Positions 9,409 through 19,027 of a DNA stretch of 64,000 nucleotides are shown here, piece after piece. The position numbers were made by a program, and so were the translations under genes. How positions within the stretch are numbered: position 1 is the stretch's first letter; each line of letters opens with the position of its first letter. The DNA is from Methylomonas paludis. Its GTDB lineage: Bacteria > Pseudomonadota > Gammaproteobacteria > Methylococcales > Methylomonadaceae. The stretch is taken from NCBI RefSeq assembly GCF_018734325.1, contig NZ_CP073754.1, forward strand, positions 930,001-994,000. The letters run 5' to 3'. Under the pieces are notes generated by a model that was not told the DNA's origin, made no database searches, and worked only from the letters and a program-made list of their open reading frames with translations.

Positions 9409-12360
9409 ATGAATCATTGGTTTTTTAATTTTTGGCTTACGCTACTATTGTTCCCCGGACTAGTCCAGGCGGTTGGCAACTCAGCATGGGATTGTGAGCA
9501 AAACAGCAATGGCGAGTGGACCTGTCTAAATCAGGGTACACCTGCGCCGGAACCTGCTAAACCACAGATCATCAAAACCGAGAAAAAGCCGCAAGCGGCT
9601 CAAGCCGAAATAATAGCTGCGCCGCAAACTGTGCCGCTTGAGTCCAGTCCTGGCCCTAAGCCAGTGGCCGTACCCGCACCTGCCCCGGATATTGCCGGAG
9701 CAACCGATGCCGGATCTGGCCCAAATTTAGCTGCGCCTAGCGCCAAAACCCAACAGCCCCTACCGGCCAGTCAACCGCAACCCGCAGCAGTCAGCGAAAC
9801 AGTCAAGCCAGCGCCGGCAAAGCATCGGGTGCATATTACCGAAAACCAGAAACCGCAATTGCAAAAAGTTGAACCAAAGCCTGCGGCGGCACCGCCTGTT
9901 GCAGCGGAAGGGCAGCCGGATGGTTGGACTTGTTTGTCCGGCAGCGAAAAGTCAGCCTGGAATTGTAATCTGGTTGGCACCGACCAGCACGGTGAAGCTC
10001 AGCCGGTGGCTATCAGCAATGAGTCCAACTCATTCAGATTACTGACACCAACTTTTAGCCATCGTCAGGAAATGCAGTTTCAGCAACTGCGTAGCGAATT
10101 TAACCAGGATCCCTGGCAAGGTTGCGAGAACTGGTCGGGTAGAAAACCCAAAATGGTGGGCGTATCCGCTGCAGCACGTGACAATGCCGTAACCGATGTC
10201 ACGGCCGATTTTAGCGAAGCTTTTCAGGGTGAAGTGCTTAATTTTGCCGGTAATGTCGACTTGGTACGTGCCGACCAGCATCTTAAAGCCGATCAAGCCA
10301 GTTATGATACTGTAGCCGAAACCATGGATGCTCAGGGTAATGTCACTTATCGGGAAAGTACGTTGGCTTTGGCCAGCGACAGTATGGCATTACGGATGAA
10401 TACCGACGAAGCGCGGATGAGAAATGCGCTGTTTATCTCCGGCGACGGCCCATTACGGGGGCGGGCCGCTGCCATGTTCAGAGATAATAAATCCCAGTCG
10501 CGTTACACCCAAACCGAATTTACCAGTTGTGCGCCCGGCAATCAGGACTGGATTATCCACGCCTCCAGCCTGAAGATAGACAAAGACAGCGGCAAGGGTA
10601 CGGCTAAAAATGCCTGGCTGGAGTTTAAGGGCGCGCCGGTGATCTACACCCCTTACATCTCATTCCCAACCGACAAACGCAGGCTGTCCGGATTCATGGC
10701 GCCCACCTGGGGTAGTACTCAGCGTTCCGGCTTTTATGTCGCCGCCCCCTACTACTGGAATATTGCCCCCAATGTCGATACCATCATCACCCCGCGTTAT
10801 TTCTCCGGACGGGGGGAAATGCTAAGCAACAAACTGCGTTATTTGACCAGCATATCTCAAGGTAGTTTTGGTGCCGAATTTATGCCCAATGACCAAAAAC
10901 TGCATACCTCGCGCTATCAGGTCAGCCTCAAGGACAAAACCAATTTTACCAATCATTTAAACTCAATGGTTGATTTAAACTTTGTTTCCGACAAAACCTA
11001 TTTCAACGATTTAAACAACGCCTTGGGCGTGCAAAGAAACAGCTTTCTGCACAGTCAGGCCAATCTTAACTACGGCATACAAGACCTGAGTGTTTCTACC
11101 GCTATCCAGCACTATCAATCGGTCGACCCCACCATCCAAAGCAGCGCACTGCCTTACGACGTTTTGCCCAAATTAAGCCTGAAAATGAATCACAATTTTG
11201 AAGGTATGCCGTTGCGGATAGGCATGGATACTCAGTATAGCGACTTTTACCATCCCAGCCTGGTCAACGGTCAGCGGATGATGGTGCAGCCGTCGATTTC
11301 CACACCGTTTGAGTCCAGTGCCGGCTTCTTTATACCCAAGTTTTCAGTGCAATCCACGCAATACCAGTTAAGCAATCAAAATGTCAACGGCTTGGCGGCA
11401 TCCATCAACCGCACCTTACCCATATTCTCGGTGGATAGTGGCTTAATGGTGGAAAAATCGATGGATTTTACCGATGGCGCTTATAACAACATTATTGAGC
11501 CGCGCTTATTTTATTTATATATCCCGCGCAAAAATCAAAGCGATATACCGGTTTTTGATACCACCGCTTATGATCCCAACTTCAACAGCTTATTCCGCGA
11601 AAACAGCTATAGCGGCTACGACCGCTTACAAGACGCCAATCAGGTGACAGTAGCCGGAACCAGCCGATATATCAACAACAAAACCGGTTTAGAGCCGTTA
11701 AAAGTCAGTCTAGGCCAGATTTTTTACTTCCAGGATCGTACCGTCACCCTGACATCCTTGAACCAGACCAATCTGACCTCAGTGCCGATCCAGACCAGTA
11801 AAACCTCCAATATAATCACCGAAGTCAGTGGCCAGATTGATGAACACCTGTCCTACCTGACCGGGGCGCAGTGGAATGCTCAGGATAACCGCTTTGCCCG
11901 CGGCCAGGCGGTATTGAAATACCGCGATCAGCCGGACAAAATTTTTGATATCGGTTATCGTTACCGCAGTGCCACCGCCAACCCCTTGCTGGCGCCCAGC
12001 ATAGTATCCGGTTCCACCAATGCCCTAGCCACCATCTCGCTGGCCGATGCCTCATTCCGCTGGCCCTTATTTAACGAGTGGGTTATTCTGGGGCGCTGGC
12101 AATATTCCTTAAATTTCGATAAAACTACCGAAAGCTTTATTGGTCTGGAAAAAGAAAACTGTTGCTGGCGGCTGCGCCTGATCGGCAGACGTTACATCAA
12201 TGGTGCCACCACCTCCAGCTATGTACCCTCCAACCTGACTCCGGAAAATGCCTTTTTCGTCCAATTGGAGTTAAAAGGTTTGTCCGGTTTTGGCGACGAC
12301 GTCGATACTTTCCTGCAAACCAACCTGAACGGTTATCACCGAGCCGGATACTTTAACTAA
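9409..12360 (+). CDS. lptD: LPS-assembly protein LptD
   Basis: Outer-membrane beta-barrel that, with LptE, inserts LPS into the outer leaflet. The 983-residue protein is longer than the E. coli one (784). After a signal peptide (residues about 1-21) there is an unusual low-complexity Pro/Ala/Lys/Gln-rich segment to about residue 165. The LptA-like periplasmic jellyroll follows (about 262-345, LNFAGNVDLVRADQHLKADQ), then the barrel. Conserved Cys positions are visible at CAPGNQDW (about 374) and the NCCWRL pair (about 917), the disulfides that gate LptD maturation. It is followed 2 bp later by surA, its periplasmic chaperone, as in most gammaproteobacteria. Confidence 0.95.
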   Translation: MNHWFFNFWLTLLLFPGLVQAVGNSAWDCEQNSNGEWTCLNQGTPAPEPAKPQIIKTEKKPQAAQAEIIAAPQTVPLESSPGPKPVAVPAPAPDIAGATDAGSGPNLAAPSAKTQQPLPASQPQPAAVSETVKPAPAKHRVHITENQKPQLQKVEPKPAAAPPVAAEGQPDGWTCLSGSEKSAWNCNLVGTDQHGEAQPVAISNESNSFRLLTPTFSHRQEMQFQQLRSEFNQDPWQGCENWSGRKPKMVGVSAAARDNAVTDVTADFSEAFQGEVLNFAGNVDLVRADQHLKADQASYDTVAETMDAQGNVTYRESTLALASDSMALRMNTDEARMRNALFISGDGPLRGRAAAMFRDNKSQSRYTQTEFTSCAPGNQDWIIHASSLKIDKDSGKGTAKNAWLEFKGAPVIYTPYISFPTDKRRLSGFMAPTWGSTQRSGFYVAAPYYWNIAPNVDTIITPRYFSGRGEMLSNKLRYLTSISQGSFGAEFMPNDQKLHTSRYQVSLKDKTNFTNHLNSMVDLNFVSDKTYFNDLNNALGVQRNSFLHSQANLNYGIQDLSVSTAIQHYQSVDPTIQSSALPYDVLPKLSLKMNHNFEGMPLRIGMDTQYSDFYHPSLVNGQRMMVQPSISTPFESSAGFFIPKFSVQSTQYQLSNQNVNGLAASINRTLPIFSVDSGLMVEKSMDFTDGAYNNIIEPRLFYLYIPRKNQSDIPVFDTTAYDPNFNSLFRENSYSGYDRLQDANQVTVAGTSRYINNKTGLEPLKVSLGQIFYFQDRTVTLTSLNQTNLTSVPIQTSKTSNIITEVSGQIDEHLSYLTGAQWNAQDNRFARGQAVLKYRDQPDKIFDIGYRYRSATANPLLAPSIVSGSTNALATISLADASFRWPLFNEWVILGRWQYSLNFDKTTESFIGLEKENCCWRLRLIGRRYINGATTSSYVPSNLTPENAFFVQLELKGLSGFGDDVDTFLQTNLNGYHRAGYFN

Positions 12361-12362
12361 GC

Positions 12363-13649
12363 ATGATGAAGATATTTATTATTGGCCTATGGCTGTTAGC
12401 GCAAGGATTGGGCCTGGTTGCCCAGGCCGAAACTTTGGAAAGAATCGTGGCAGTAGTCGAAGATGATGTAATACTGGAGCGTGAGCTTAATCAGGAAGTC
12501 GCCGCCGTCAGCGCCAAACTGCGCAGCAGCAATGTCATGATGCCGCCGGATTTTGTGCTGCGCAAACAAGTATTGGAACGCATGGTCATCGATAAATTAC
12601 AGCGCCAACTGGCCACCCGTTCCGGGATTCAGGTCAGTGATGAAATGCTGCGCAATTCCGTTGCCGACATTGCGGCCCGTAACGGCATGTCAGTCGAGGA
12701 TTTTCAGCAGGAGCTGAGCCGGCAAGGCCTGGAATTTAAAAAATTTGAAGACAATCTGCGCAATGAGATTGCCGTCAATCAACTGCGTGGCCGTGAAATC
12801 GGTTCCCGCATCAAAGTTACCGATGCCGAAGTTGCGCATTACATGGAAACCCAAAGCAGAGCCGGGCAGACAAATTCCCAATATCGGCTTGGCCACATTC
12901 TGATTGCCGTCTCAGAAGCTGCCTCAGCCAGTGCCATTCAAAAAGCCAAAGAAAAAGCCGATCAGGTAGTCAGTGATCTGCGGGCCGGCAAAGACTTCAA
13001 ACAAACCGCAATCAGTGTTTCCAATGACGATAACGCCTTAAAAGGCGGAGATTTGGGCTGGCGTACCCTGAGCCAGATTCCCACACTGTTTGCCGACAGC
13101 GTCATCGGCATGAATCAAGGTGAAATTTCCGATCCGATTCGCAGTCCCAGCGGTTTTCACATCATCAAAATCCTGGAAATTGAAGGCGCAGGCCAGCATA
13201 TAGTGACCAAAACCAAAGTGCGGCATATCTTGATCAAAACCAATGAATTGATCGACGATAATGAAGCCCGTAAACGCTTGCTGACCATCATCGACCGCCT
13301 CAAAGCCGGTGAAGACTTTGCCACCCTGGCCCGCACCCATTCCGACGACAAAGGCTCTGCCATCAACGGCGGCAGCCTGGATTGGGTTGTACCCGGCGCC
13401 TTAGTGCAGCCTTTTGAAGAAGCCATGAACAAGCTGGAAATCAATGAAACCAGCCCGCCGGTACAAACCCAGTTTGGCTGGCACATCATTCAGGTCATGG
13501 CCCGCGAAAGTCAGGACAATAGTGAGCAATTCAAGAAAGACCGGGTCAGGGACGAAATCCGCAAACGTAAAATCGAAGAAGAAACCGAATTATGGTTAAG
13601 GCGATTGCGGGACGAAGCTTTTGTTGAAGTTGATATGGACAGGCTCTAA
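12363..13649 (+). CDS. surA: Periplasmic chaperone / peptidyl-prolyl isomerase SurA
   Basis: SurA escorts unfolded beta-barrel proteins, LptD among them, across the periplasm. The 428-residue protein has a signal peptide ending near QAE (about residue 21), the SurA N-terminal domain (LERIVAVVEDDVILERELNQEV), and two parvulin domains. The first starts around YRLGHILIAV (173) and the second around VRHILIKT (287); both keep GGDLGW/GGSLDW and FHIIKI/WHIIQV strands. It is separated from lptD by 2 bp. Its stop is immediately followed by the next gene's ATG, implying one operon. Confidence 0.95.
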   Translation: MMKIFIIGLWLLAQGLGLVAQAETLERIVAVVEDDVILERELNQEVAAVSAKLRSSNVMMPPDFVLRKQVLERMVIDKLQRQLATRSGIQVSDEMLRNSVADIAARNGMSVEDFQQELSRQGLEFKKFEDNLRNEIAVNQLRGREIGSRIKVTDAEVAHYMETQSRAGQTNSQYRLGHILIAVSEAASASAIQKAKEKADQVVSDLRAGKDFKQTAISVSNDDNALKGGDLGWRTLSQIPTLFADSVIGMNQGEISDPIRSPSGFHIIKILEIEGAGQHIVTKTKVRHILIKTNELIDDNEARKRLLTIIDRLKAGEDFATLARTHSDDKGSAINGGSLDWVVPGALVQPFEEAMNKLEINETSPPVQTQFGWHIIQVMARESQDNSEQFKKDRVRDEIRKRKIEEETELWLRRLRDEAFVEVDMDRL

Positions 13650-14144
13650 ATGGTCAGTACAGTACCGGACGATACCGAACAACAGGCCGCAGCCCTGGCG
13701 GCCAGTCTTGAGCAGATTATCGTTTTACAAAATCTGGATAAGCAGCGCCACTTAATTCAGCGCAGTGCGGAACGCCTGAACATCAGCGTACTGGATTGTG
13801 CCGCCGCGTTACTCTATAAACAACAGCCACCGCCAGTCAAAACCAGTAATCAGTTGCCGGTGCCGAAACCGGCCAAAAACAACTACCGCTTTGTGCGGTA
13901 CCGGCTGGATATTGGCAGCCAGCATCAGGTTGCCAGGGAGCAAATACAAGCCGTGTTAATTTCCGAAGCGGGCGTGGATATCAAACGCATCGGCAAAATC
14001 GAAATCCGCCACGATCATACCCTGGTTGAGCTACCGGACGGTATGCCGGCCGATATTTTTCAATTATTGACCGAAGCCAGCATCAATGAGCGCAAACTGG
14101 CCATCAAACGCATCAAAAATAAACGCAAACCAGTTAAAAATTAA
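13650..14144 (+). CDS. Stand-alone DbpA-type RNA-binding domain protein
   Basis: 164-residue protein whose C-terminal ~75 residues match the RNA-binding domain found at the end of DEAD-box helicases DbpA and CsdA: an RYRLDIG strand, VLISEAGVD, IGKIEIRHDHTLVELPDGMP and a KRIKNKRKP basic tail. There is no helicase core. The first ~70 residues are helical with a Gln/Leu-rich stretch and then a Pro-rich linker. Its ATG directly follows the surA stop, so it looks like the last gene of the lptD-surA operon. The domain call is by eye from conserved positions; the cellular role is unknown. Confidence 0.7.
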   Translation: MVSTVPDDTEQQAAALAASLEQIIVLQNLDKQRHLIQRSAERLNISVLDCAAALLYKQQPPPVKTSNQLPVPKPAKNNYRFVRYRLDIGSQHQVAREQIQAVLISEAGVDIKRIGKIEIRHDHTLVELPDGMPADIFQLLTEASINERKLAIKRIKNKRKPVKN

Positions 14145-14443
14145 ACACATAAACCTGATAAAAATCAGGGTAATCACTGAATTATAATGCCGGCAAATCA
14201 TAGCTTACCAAGCCGCATCAGCCCCAGCCAAGTCGGAACATATCCGCAAATTTGCTCTCCAATCAGAGATTATGTCCGCAAACAGACCAATTCCACCGCA
14301 AAAAAGCCAAGTTTTTACAAATTCCAGGCCAATTTTCGCAGAAATAGCCTAAATAGTTGATAAATTAAAAGTTCAGAATAGTACAATAAGCCCATATTAA
14401 GCCGCCATACTGAGCGGCTGCGCTTTGAACATCGCCATAGACC
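14145..14443. other. Intergenic region before rnd
   Basis: 299 bp. A small hairpin CCTGAT-AAAA-ATCAGG (14153-14168) follows the upstream gene but lacks a T-run. The rest is AT-rich and probably contains the rnd promoter. No ORF is convincing. Confidence 0.4.
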
Positions 14444-15625
14444 ATGACTATCCAATATATTAATACCTCGGCCCAACTCCCCGCACTTTGTGAGGCTATC
14501 AGTCAGCAGCCCTGGATTGCTTTAGATACCGAATTTTTAAGAGAAAAAACCTATTATCCCAAGTTTTGCCTGTTGCAAATCGCCAGCCCGGATTGGGTGG
14601 CTTGTGTCGATCCCATTGCGATAACCGATTTACAGCCTTTACTAGACGCCATCTATAACCCCCAAATCGTCAAAGTGCTGCATGCCTGCCGTCAGGATCT
14701 GGAGATTTTTTACCAGCTAACCGGCAAAATCCCCGGGCCGATATTCGATACCCAGATCGCCGCGCCCTTACTTGGATTTCAGGAAAACCCTGGTTACGCC
14801 ATGCTGGTTTCCAGCTTTTTGAATGTTAACCTGAATAAAGCCCATACCCGCACTGACTGGTCAGAACGCCCGCTCAGTGCCGATCAAGTTCAATATGCTG
14901 CCGATGACGTCATCTATTTGTGCAAAATATACACCTTGATGAGCGAACAACTGGAAAAACTGGGACGGCGTGACTGGCTAAACAGCGATTTTCAATTATT
15001 GAACGATCCCGAGCTTTATCAAATGTCTCCGGAAAATGCCTGGTTGCGGATTCGCGGTAAAAACAAACTTACCGGCAAACAACTTTCCATCTTGCAAGCC
15101 CTCAGCGAATGGCGTGAACGTACCGCCCAAGCGGAAAACAAACCCCGCAACTGGCTATTGCAAGATGATTTTCTGCTGGAATTAGCTAAATTACAGCCGG
15201 TGACCTTGGCGGAACTGGCAAAAATTCGCAATATCAACGAACGCACAGTCAGCCGCTACGGCAAAATAGTCTGTGAACTCATAGATGCTGCTCGGCAGCG
15301 GCCACCCAAACCTTTGAATGAAAAAGATCGGCCGATCAAAAAAACCCAACAACATGAAGCAGTTCTGGATGTGTTAAGCTCTGTGGTAAGGGTGCGTGCC
15401 GAGGAAAACTCACTAAATCCAGTGATACTCGCCAGCCGTAAAGATCTGGAACAGCTTTTGTTCGAGGAAGAAGACTGTTTATTGCTGCAAGGATGGCGTT
15501 ATAATATGGCCGGTCGTGAATTGCAGGGGCTGTTAAACGGTGAATACGCCCTCAGCCTGACCCCGAACAGCGTCTCCATTACCAAAGTCAGTAACTACGA
15601 ATTGACTGAGATAACAGAAGCTTAA
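14444..15625 (+). CDS. rnd: Ribonuclease D
   Basis: 3'-5' exoribonuclease that trims tRNA precursors. The 393-residue protein has the DEDD exonuclease motifs: WIALDTEFLREKTYYP (Exo I, about residues 24-39), VLHACRQDLEIFYQL (Exo II, about 79-93) and YAADDVIYLCKIY (Exo III, about 150). An HRDC domain follows at about 205-290 (KQLSILQALSEWRERTAQ). Length is close to E. coli RNase D (375). The C-terminal ~70 residues are family-typical. It stands alone on the plus strand, flanked by two non-coding gaps. Confidence 0.93.
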   Translation: MTIQYINTSAQLPALCEAISQQPWIALDTEFLREKTYYPKFCLLQIASPDWVACVDPIAITDLQPLLDAIYNPQIVKVLHACRQDLEIFYQLTGKIPGPIFDTQIAAPLLGFQENPGYAMLVSSFLNVNLNKAHTRTDWSERPLSADQVQYAADDVIYLCKIYTLMSEQLEKLGRRDWLNSDFQLLNDPELYQMSPENAWLRIRGKNKLTGKQLSILQALSEWRERTAQAENKPRNWLLQDDFLLELAKLQPVTLAELAKIRNINERTVSRYGKIVCELIDAARQRPPKPLNEKDRPIKKTQQHEAVLDVLSSVVRVRAEENSLNPVILASRKDLEQLLFEEEDCLLLQGWRYNMAGRELQGLLNGEYALSLTPNSVSITKVSNYELTEITEA

Positions 15626-16491
15626 TTGATAATCGGCGTTGGTTTTGCCGGTTCAAGCCAAACTTGTTCAAACCCTGGCCCCGGTCTTTTGCAAGACTAT
15701 GTTTGTGTGGTCGCGGTAATTGGTAGCCCACAACCGCTATTCCGCGTTGCGGCAATCGGCGCTCAGTTGGTTTTTTGATTTGTTTAGCGAAACAAAAACG
15801 ACTATCTACTAAAACCTAACCGATGAAGTGTTGGTTTTATAGCAGGTGCTGCTTGTTTGCTGCTGATATTCCAACACTTTTTTGGCAAAATCAAGGATTT
15901 ACTAGGTGGACAATAGCCATTTTCATGGCCGGAAAATTTAATATTTAGTCTGATTAATAAATTTAAAATTGTTTTAAATCAACTGATTACTATCTATTTT
16001 GACCGTAAAAACCTTGTCCGCAGGTCTTTAAGTTTAAACAAAACATAAGCTGAAAAATTTGGGTATGTTAATTGCTTATTGTATTTTGATTGCGGCCCCA
16101 TCAATTATTTGTAAAAATAAATCTTCATTTAACACAATCTTCACATTAGCTGGCTAAAATAGATATACGAACAGTCTATGCCAGTTATTTATCCGTTCGT
16201 CGCGCCCGATTGCGTTAGTGAATCACTCCTCAGCGAGGATGGTATTGAGTGTGGTAAATGACCTAATTTTATTGCGTCAAATAACACAGCTCAATTAAAT
16301 TCGGGCCCTGAGCAGCAGGTAAACTTTGCATTGGTGGTTTATGGCGATTCCTAACCATCAGTTATGTAAGTATTATTGGTGTAAAGATAAAGCAATAGGG
16401 AAGAATATAATATTTGGTATATTTTTTGCTTTTTGTTAAAGAGCGGCAAATTTTAATTTAGCATAAACCGGACAAATTTAAGGAGTTAGTG
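15626..16491. other. Long AT-rich intergenic region
   Basis: About 865 bp without a supported gene. It is AT-rich from 15900 on. A weak stem of the form AACCG...GGTTTTTT around 15732-15776 might end the rnd transcript. I see no tRNA, CRISPR or repeat unit here. An AGGAG ribosome-binding site at 16481-16485 serves the next gene. Confidence 0.45.
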
Positions 16492-17151
16492 ATGAACAAA
16501 TTTAAATTATTATCAAGCGTGGTTTTCGTTAGCCAACTATTAGTGAGTGGTATCAGTAATGTATCTGCTGGTGTAATAGATCTGACCGGCTCAACCGTCA
16601 GCGACAGCAATCTGGTTAGCTTTGTCGGCAACACAGCGACACTTTATACCGGCGATGACAGCGGTGCCACCTATACATCAAGTTTCGATACCTCAGGTTT
16701 TACTGACGGTTTTGGTAACCCAGGCACATTCGGTTCCGAGCTTTCCGGCAATATCAACCTGGCACCCCACACCGAGGTGAGTTTCGACTGGACTTTTTCA
16801 ACCACTGACACAGTTGCCAACGATTTTTCACAGGTTTTGTTTGGGGGCACAAGCTATCAATTAGGTGATGTCACCACAGCCAACCCTTCTGCCACCGGTT
16901 CTATTCTGGGTGAGCCGGTTGCTGGCGAAATTTCCGGTCACTTTAGCCACATCTTTTGGAGTGGTTACAATGGGCCTTTGTATTTTGTAGTAAGCAATCA
17001 ATTTGATAACTCTTACGGTTCGGCATTATCGATTTCCGGATTGCAATCAGCTGTTGTAGCGGTGCCTGAAACAGAAAGCTGGCTGATGATGGTGGCGGGG
17101 CTTGCTCTGTTAAGCGCAGCTCAGCGTCGTAAATCAACAGGCTTAAACTAA
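16492..17151 (+). CDS. PEP-CTERM sorting domain protein
   Basis: Secreted protein of 219 residues, using the ATG at 16492 with an AGGAG 6 nt upstream (an alternative GTG lies one codon earlier). It has a signal peptide ending near SNVSAG, a Ser/Thr/Gly-rich beta-type body, and a C-terminal sorting signal: VPETESWLMMVAGLALL followed by a basic QRRK end. That is the PEP-CTERM tripartite signal recognised by exosortase (EpsH family), which links such proteins to exopolysaccharide and the cell surface. No exosortase gene is in this window. The function of the body is not recognised. Confidence 0.85.
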   Translation: MNKFKLLSSVVFVSQLLVSGISNVSAGVIDLTGSTVSDSNLVSFVGNTATLYTGDDSGATYTSSFDTSGFTDGFGNPGTFGSELSGNINLAPHTEVSFDWTFSTTDTVANDFSQVLFGGTSYQLGDVTTANPSATGSILGEPVAGEISGHFSHIFWSGYNGPLYFVVSNQFDNSYGSALSISGLQSAVVAVPETESWLMMVAGLALLSAAQRRKSTGLN

Positions 17152-17232
17152 GCGCTCCATGCTATAAAACCGCAACCGGATTAGTTAATCTAATCGGTTC
17201 GGTTCATTCCCTAAGGATAAGGAGGATAGTTT

Positions 17233-18006
17233 ATGAAATCCAAATTAATTAGTTTACCGTTGGTATTGCTGTGCATTGGTCATCCGGTGCAGGCCGCCAT
17301 TGTCATACCGGATTTGAACTCGGTTTTAACTTCGGGTAAAGTGCCAAATGTCAATGACTGGAGCTTTTTTAACCGAGCCCAAACCTTGCATGTTACTGAA
17401 AATAATGCCAATAGCTATACCTTAACGGTTAGCGCCACTGTAAACGGTAGTGCAGCCTTTAACTTTTTCGCCCCGGATAACTCTGGTGTTTATACTGGAA
17501 AGGCCACCACGTTTACCTTAACTGCAAATTTCGATGCGGCGGGGCATTTTGTGGCCAGTGACAGTGATCGTTTCAGCATTATTGGTGAGTTTTCACCAAA
17601 AGCTGCTGTTGTCCTGGCTGGAGATACTGGAGTGTCAGTACCAACGACATCTGCGGTATTGTATGATGCAGCGGTCACCGACTTTGGCTACAGTACCGCA
17701 CAAAATACCTTTGGTTTTGCCACAGAGTTTTTACCCTCATGGTCGAATCAAGTGCGTTTTACCGGCGGCAATCTTGGCGAATCGATTTACTTATACAGCA
17801 ATGTGTTGAATGTTCCCGATTCCGGCAGGCTTAAACCGTTGATTGATGCGTTTAACAATCAGGATTTAAGCTCAGTTAGCGGTTTGACCGTCCGGGGTTT
17901 AAGTTCATTATCAGCCGTGCCGCTGCCCATGAGCAGCTTATTATTTGGTAGCGGATTGGCAGCATTTACAGTGATGCGGCGCCGTTACAATACACATAAG
18001 GCATAA
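17233..18006 (+). CDS. Secreted protein with VPLP-type C-terminal sorting signal
   Basis: 257-residue secreted protein with a signal peptide (MKSKLISLPLVLLCIGHPVQA) and a beta-rich body. The tail reads VPLPMSSLLFGSGLAAF followed by MRRRYN, a VPLP variant of the PEP-CTERM signal common in exosortase-positive proteobacteria. An AAGGAGG Shine-Dalgarno lies at 17219-17225. It follows the previous PEP-CTERM gene by 81 bp on the same strand, so both may be surface or matrix proteins. The body is not recognised. Confidence 0.8.
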   Translation: MKSKLISLPLVLLCIGHPVQAAIVIPDLNSVLTSGKVPNVNDWSFFNRAQTLHVTENNANSYTLTVSATVNGSAAFNFFAPDNSGVYTGKATTFTLTANFDAAGHFVASDSDRFSIIGEFSPKAAVVLAGDTGVSVPTTSAVLYDAAVTDFGYSTAQNTFGFATEFLPSWSNQVRFTGGNLGESIYLYSNVLNVPDSGRLKPLIDAFNNQDLSSVSGLTVRGLSSLSAVPLPMSSLLFGSGLAAFTVMRRRYNTHKA

Positions 18007-18097
18007 GCGTTTTTTTGCTGAAAATAAACGTCGGTGGGCCAAGCAAAATATTGTAATGCCCACACGCCGTACGGGACGGAAGTTATGTTTTAACTGC

Positions 18098-19027
18098 TTA
18101 AAACATAACTGTGTCCAGCAACATCATCACAATAAACCCCAACATTAAAGCGAAAGTGGCATAACGGCATTTGCCGTTGATGTGGGTTTCCGGAATAATC
18201 TCTTCAGTAATCACAAATAACATCGCCCCAGCGGCAAAACCCATCGCCACCGGCAAAATGGCCGAAAACAGCGATACCATGGTAATTCCCAGAAAACCGC
18301 CGATCGGCTCCACCAGTCCGGTCAATGTTGCCAGCGCCACAGCCCGCCATTTATTAAAGCCTAAGCCCACCAGCGGCAGCGCAACGGCCAGACCTTCCGG
18401 TATATTCTGTAAACCGACAGCGATAGATAACGCCAAGCCATTTTTCATATCGCCATTGCCAAAACTCACCCCCACAGCCAAGCCTTCCGGAAAATTATGG
18501 ATGGTAATGGCAATAATGAACAGCGAGATTTTTTCCATGGAATCCAGGCTGTTACCGGCAACAGTATCAAAATGCAAATGCGGCAGACGTTCATCAGCCA
18601 CATGTATAAACAAGGCGCCCAGCGCTATACCGGCAGCAACGACCCAAATACCCAGTCCCGGCCAGAGCTGATTACCAAAATCAATACCCGGCATCAGTAG
18701 CGAAAACGCCGTTGCTGCCAGCATAACCCCGGCCGCAGCGCCCAGCATACTGCTAAACAGACGTTGGGAAATATCCTTCATGTACAAGGCTGGTAAAGCA
18801 CCTACCCCGGTACCTAAGCCGGCCAGAATACTGCATAGAAAACCAAGCACAACCACGCCATCAAAAATCAGATATAAACTACCAAACACCAGTAATTGCA
18901 GGAGTAGGAATACCCCGGCAAATGTACCCCAGCGCTGCAAAGGCGGCAAGTCCAACACCTGTTGATAGCGCGGCCAGGCAGCCAGACGATAATAGAGCCG
19001 TAAGATAGTTGATTCAATGCGTAACAT
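18098..19027 (-). CDS. ZIP-family divalent metal transporter
   Basis: Inner-membrane ZIP transporter of 309 residues. I place the start at the ATG at 19027 (MLRIES), preceded by GGGAA; an upstream extension to 19084 is possible but unsupported. Eight hydrophobic segments can be traced. The two metal-site motifs are HNFPEGLAVGVSF and QNIPEGLAVALPL, which in the family bind zinc or iron in helices 4 and 5. The family imports metal to the cytoplasm, or moves it down its gradient. It is transcribed toward the PEP-CTERM genes; no metal regulator is adjacent. Confidence 0.85.
   Translation of the reverse strand: MLRIESTILRLYYRLAAWPRYQQVLDLPPLQRWGTFAGVFLLLQLLVFGSLYLIFDGVVVLGFLCSILAGLGTGVGALPALYMKDISQRLFSSMLGAAAGVMLAATAFSLLMPGIDFGNQLWPGLGIWVVAAGIALGALFIHVADERLPHLHFDTVAGNSLDSMEKISLFIIAITIHNFPEGLAVGVSFGNGDMKNGLALSIAVGLQNIPEGLAVALPLVGLGFNKWRAVALATLTGLVEPIGGFLGITMVSLFSAILPVAMGFAAGAMLFVITEEIIPETHINGKCRYATFALMLGFIVMMLLDTVMF

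Noticed and set aside
14153..14168. Hairpin CCTGAT/ATCAGG as a terminator of the surA operon
   Set aside because: Stem of six pairs with no T-run after it; too weak to call.
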